The notes under the pieces: model-generated
The model's input: the letters and a program-made list of their open reading frames with translations, nothing else
What the model was told of the DNA's origin: nothing
The model's database searches: none
DNA from: Hellea balneolensis DSM 19091
Lineage (GTDB): Bacteria > Pseudomonadota > Alphaproteobacteria > Caulobacterales > Maricaulaceae
Assembly (NCBI RefSeq): GCF_000428525.1
Contig: NZ_KE386760.1
Location: 147,832-211,831 of the forward strand
DNA length: 64,000 nt
Direction of reading: 5' to 3'
Program-made: the position numbers and the translations under genes
Shown: piece by piece, positions 61,366 through 64,000 of the stretch
Layout of the letters: each line of letters opens with the position of its first letter
Position numbering within the stretch: position 1 is the first letter of the stretch

Positions 61366-62949
61366 TCACCCTCGATCCGCCGCCATAACAAGTTTGCGGT
61401 AATCTTTTAAATCCCCATCATAGCGCTTTGCCTTGCCATTATTAACTAGCCATAATCGGTCGGCCGTAGCTTCTGCAAGGTAAACGTCATGGGTAATGAG
61501 AAGGACGGCTCCGGGAAAATCATTTAGCGCGTAAATGAGGGCTTCGCGGCTATCTATGTCCAAATGGGATGTGGGTTCGTCAAGAATAAGCACATGCGGC
61601 TTTTCAATCGACATTAGGCCTAGCAAGAGGCGTACTTTTTCGCCGCCTGAAAGTTTTTCAACATGGGTGCTGACCTTTTCATAGGCAAAGCCCATTGCGG
61701 CGGCAGTGGCGCGGACTTTTGACTCTGACGTATCCTTGGGTAAAGCACGAGCCACGTGATTGAGGACGCTCTCACCTTCGGTAAGCTCGTCAAGTTGGTC
61801 TTGGGAGAAATAGCCAATGCGAATGGCTTTGGGCGCTTTGCGTTCACCGCTCATAAGAGGCAGGCGTTCGGCAATAGATTTAACAAGTGTTGTTTTGCCT
61901 TGGCCGTTTGCGCCAATAATGGCGATGCGATCATCTGGATCGAGGCGTAATGTGACGTCTTTAAGGATCACCGCCTCCTCACCATAGCCGAGATTGGCTT
62001 TCTCTATTTCCAGCATCGGCGGGGCTAGTTTTTCCTTTGGCCCGGGGAATTTGAAAGGGGTTGTGCGCTCGGCCAATGGGATAGTGATTTCCTGCATTTT
62101 CTCCAGCATTTTGACCCGTGATTGCGCTTGGCGGGCTTTGGAAGCTTTGGCTTTGAAACGATCCACAAAAGCTTGCAAATGGGCGCGATCAGCATCTTGC
62201 TTGGCCTTTTGCGCTTCGAGCTGCGCATTCTTAATAGCCTGCATCTTCATCCAGTCATCATATCCGCCAGAGGTTATGGTCAGTTTTTGATGTTCAAGGG
62301 CCAATGTATGCGTAACGCTCCGATTAAGCATTTCGCGGTCATGAGACACCATAATGACTGTATGCGGATATTTGCGTAAGTAACCTTCGAGCCAAACAGC
62401 ACCTTCGAGATCGAGATAGTTAGTCGGTTCATCCAGCAACAAAACATCCGGTTCGGAAACAAGCACACCCGCGATTGCGGCGCGCATGCGCCAACCACCT
62501 GAAAACTCTTTCGTCGCACGGTAAAAATCCTCATCTGAGAAGCCAAGGCCATTTAGGACTTTTGCCGCGCGCGTATCGGCATTCCACGCATCAATATCAA
62601 TCAGGCGCGCGTGAATATCTCCCAAGCGATCCGGATCTGTCTCAGTCTCAGAGTCTTTCATCAATTGATGGCGTTCTGTGTCGGCGGCGAGCACGACATC
62701 CATAATCGTATCATCTGTAGCTTCGACTTCTTGTGCGACCCAGCCAAGTTTGGCACCTTTATTCATACGAATGGAGTCATCCCCGCTTGGTTCTGTCACC
62801 TCTTCTCGGATGAGCCGGAGCAGAGTAGATTTGCCTGTCCCGTTTCGCCCAATCAGCCCAACTTTCCAGCCCGCTGCTATTTGTGCAGACGCACCTTGAA
62901 AGAGTGACCGGCCTTGAATGCGGTAGTCTAAATTTGAAATCGTCAACAT
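61366..62949 (-). CDS. ABC-F family ATPase (Uup/ABCF3-like)
   Basis: 527 residues with two ABC cassettes and no membrane helices. Cassette 1: GLIGRNGTGKSTLL, EFSGGWRMRAAIAG, LLLDEPTNYLDL; cassette 2: AIIGANGQGKTTLV, KLSGGEKVRLLLGLM, LILDEPTSHLD. The linker (about 235-310) is a charged coiled coil. Acts on ribosomes in translation. The frame reaches 63015, but ATG 62949 gives MLTISNLDYRIQG. Confidence 0.95.
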   Translation of the reverse strand: MLTISNLDYRIQGRSLFQGASAQIAAGWKVGLIGRNGTGKSTLLRLIREEVTEPSGDDSIRMNKGAKLGWVAQEVEATDDTIMDVVLAADTERHQLMKDSETETDPDRLGDIHARLIDIDAWNADTRAAKVLNGLGFSDEDFYRATKEFSGGWRMRAAIAGVLVSEPDVLLLDEPTNYLDLEGAVWLEGYLRKYPHTVIMVSHDREMLNRSVTHTLALEHQKLTITSGGYDDWMKMQAIKNAQLEAQKAKQDADRAHLQAFVDRFKAKASKARQAQSRVKMLEKMQEITIPLAERTTPFKFPGPKEKLAPPMLEIEKANLGYGEEAVILKDVTLRLDPDDRIAIIGANGQGKTTLVKSIAERLPLMSGERKAPKAIRIGYFSQDQLDELTEGESVLNHVARALPKDTSESKVRATAAAMGFAYEKVSTHVEKLSGGEKVRLLLGLMSIEKPHVLILDEPTSHLDIDSREALIYALNDFPGAVLLITHDVYLAEATADRLWLVNNGKAKRYDGDLKDYRKLVMAADRG

Positions 62950-63136
62950 GGGCGGGGCTTTAACCCTGTGAGGGTTGAATGCAAGTAGCAATGAGGATTT
63001 TCGCTTTGTAAGCATAATTCGAGGCGCAGAGGGAAACTCTATTATAATAAAATACTATAGCAAAAATAGAAATTTTATATTTAAACTATGCAATAAACTT
63101 TATTATGGGGTCGTCATAACATATGGAACCAAATCG

Positions 63137-63148
63137 CGCCTTAAGGCG
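63137..63148. repeat. Perfect 12-bp palindrome before the carbonic anhydrase gene
   Basis: CGCCTTAAGGCG lies 33 bases before the ATG at 63182. Possible operator or chance. Confidence 0.35.
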
Positions 63149-63181
63149 TATAGAAATCATAAAACTAAAAGGGTCATTCTT

Positions 63182-64000
63182 ATGCAAAAATTACTACTTA
63201 CATTACCAGTATTTGCTGTTGCGCTTGCGGGTTGCGTTACGGATACATCACCTGTCAAAACTGAAGACGCGATGACAGAAAAAGTCATGAAGACGACTGC
63301 ACCTGAGCTATGTACAGATATGGGGCCGCAAACGCCGCGCGATATTGCAAGCCTGTCGGGTAAAAACCTTATGGAATTTGCCATAGCTCCAGCATCAACA
63401 GAGATGAATCTGTGTAACATTCACACCCATACAAATGCCGAGCATAAAGGTCCTGGCTTTAGTGTCTTCGTGAATAATACGGATAGTGGCGGTTATGCGT
63501 GTAATGATGCAGATAGTCTTTCAGATTTAGAGCTCTTCGACCCCTATCAAGGCAAAGGCGCTTATAAAGGCGTGAAGCCGGGCGACACAATCGAAGTTCA
63601 TTGGGTCCATACATCCTGTGACATTGAGCCAGGTGAAGGCCTTGGGTCATGCTTGACAGATACATGTACCGACCCGCTGCTCCGCGTTGAGGCGCAAGTA
63701 TTCTTGGTCGTTAACGATCCTGAAAACGCCCTTGATTTCACTAAAATGGATTATGAAGGAAAATCAGATGCAGGTTTTCATCAAGCCGGTATGATCCCGT
63801 CAGATACAGGCACGCCAGTTGTCTTCCGCGGCTCCACAACAGGACCGAGCTATGACCAATCCACATGCTCACCCATGAAAGTAACATGGAGCGTGCGCCC
63901 GAATTGTGCACGTGTCGATATCAGCTCGCTGCACCGCTGGGCTGAGCAGGGCAATGTCTTTAACGAGAAAAAGTCCCATGGCGTAAGGCAGCTCGTAACA
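63182..64000 (+). CDS. Delta-class carbonic anhydrase lipoprotein, 5' part
   Basis: 273 codons from the ATG, running off the right edge. Signal peptide with lipobox LAGC near residue 18. NIHTHTNAEHKGPGF, EVHWVHTSC and TCSPMKVTWSVRPNC are the characteristic His- and Cys-rich segments of delta-class enzymes, and the Zn-binding histidines sit in NIHTHTNAEH and VHWVH. The end, WAEQGNVFNEKKSHGVRQLV, also fits. Hydrates CO2 in the periplasm or at the surface. Ribosome-binding site AAAGGG. Cysteines suggest disulfides. Confidence 0.85.
   Translation, partial: MQKLLLTLPVFAVALAGCVTDTSPVKTEDAMTEKVMKTTAPELCTDMGPQTPRDIASLSGKNLMEFAIAPASTEMNLCNIHTHTNAEHKGPGFSVFVNNTDSGGYACNDADSLSDLELFDPYQGKGAYKGVKPGDTIEVHWVHTSCDIEPGEGLGSCLTDTCTDPLLRVEAQVFLVVNDPENALDFTKMDYEGKSDAGFHQAGMIPSDTGTPVVFRGSTTGPSYDQSTCSPMKVTWSVRPNCARVDISSLHRWAEQGNVFNEKKSHGVRQLVT

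Noticed and set aside
1-64000. CRISPR array, prophage or integrase
   Set aside because: No direct repeats of CRISPR type, no integrase or capsid genes were seen.

Overview
The window looks like chromosomal DNA of a marine-type alphaproteobacterium near the Hyphomonadales/Caulobacterales. This is inferred from an alphaproteobacterial-type HisRS, rpsT upstream of dnaA, a heat-shock promoter of the CTTG-N17-CYTAT type with a ROSE RNA thermometer on hsp20, an hrcA-grpE pair, a complex I NDUFA9-like protein, and many lipoproteins of families common in this group. Exact genus cannot be read from the sequence. No tRNA, rRNA, CRISPR array, integrase or IS transposase was found. Most of the window is dense, ordinary core chromosome with short AT-rich accessory patches.

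Layout. 1-7.5 kb: tail of an XRE regulator, hisN, a lipase-like hydrolase, an SCP2 protein, a degenerate methyltransferase-like lipoprotein, thermoregulated hsp20, and a panE/isomerase/SDR operon facing a thioesterase. 7.6-16.2 kb: an FMN glutamate-synthase-like protein, an AT-rich two-gene nuclease cassette directly after the yebC terminator, yebC, a 2OG oxygenase, a sirtuin, an LMW phosphatase, an NDUFA9-like protein and an intact paralogue of the methyltransferase lipoprotein. 16.2-24.2 kb: dnaA, rpsT, enoyl-CoA hydratase, mutM, grpE, hrcA, a Pr6Pr membrane protein, DUF2945 and rph. 24.2-35.1 kb: an MBL lipoprotein, a YozG/DUF2975 pair, rdgB-hemW, a DUF2750 protein, an LpoA-like activator divergent from rsmI-yraN, a BON lipoprotein, an ArsC-like/lipase/YbjQ/YbjQ operon and gshB. 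35.2-44.6 kb: a frameshifted AlbA_2/ATPase regulator, a cytochrome c peroxidase-like lipoprotein, hisS, a peroxiredoxin, a structured intergenic region, an MBL hydrolase, terC, dapD and yaiI. 44.7-64 kb: an HEXXH lipoprotein pair, a membrane-anchored ribbon-helix-helix protein, gltD-gfa-gltB, uppP, a serine hydrolase, etfBA, a CsoR-controlled metal operon, an ABC-F ATPase and the start of a delta-class carbonic anhydrase.

Genes that work together: gltD and gltB make glutamate synthase. etfB and etfA carry electrons from acyl-CoA dehydrogenases and share a palindromic upstream site with the SCP2 gene. hrcA, grpE and hsp20 are heat-shock functions. The csoR divergon (59.25-61.0 kb) encodes an outer-membrane-like protein, a MerP/HMA-like periplasmic protein and a MerT-like membrane protein, probably a metal-handling pathway.

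The most interesting signals are: (1) this CsoR/OMP/MerP-like/MerT-like operon with an operator overlapping the start codon; (2) the AT-rich PD-(D/E)XK nuclease plus unknown-protein cassette; (3) the RHH-TM-periplasmic protein with an inverted repeat at its promoter; (4) the complete sigma32 promoter plus ROSE element; (5) a three-hairpin candidate sRNA; (6) the HEXXH lipoprotein pair; (7) a single-base frameshift in the AlbA_2 regulator. Protein family assignments come from reading motifs by eye, without database searches.
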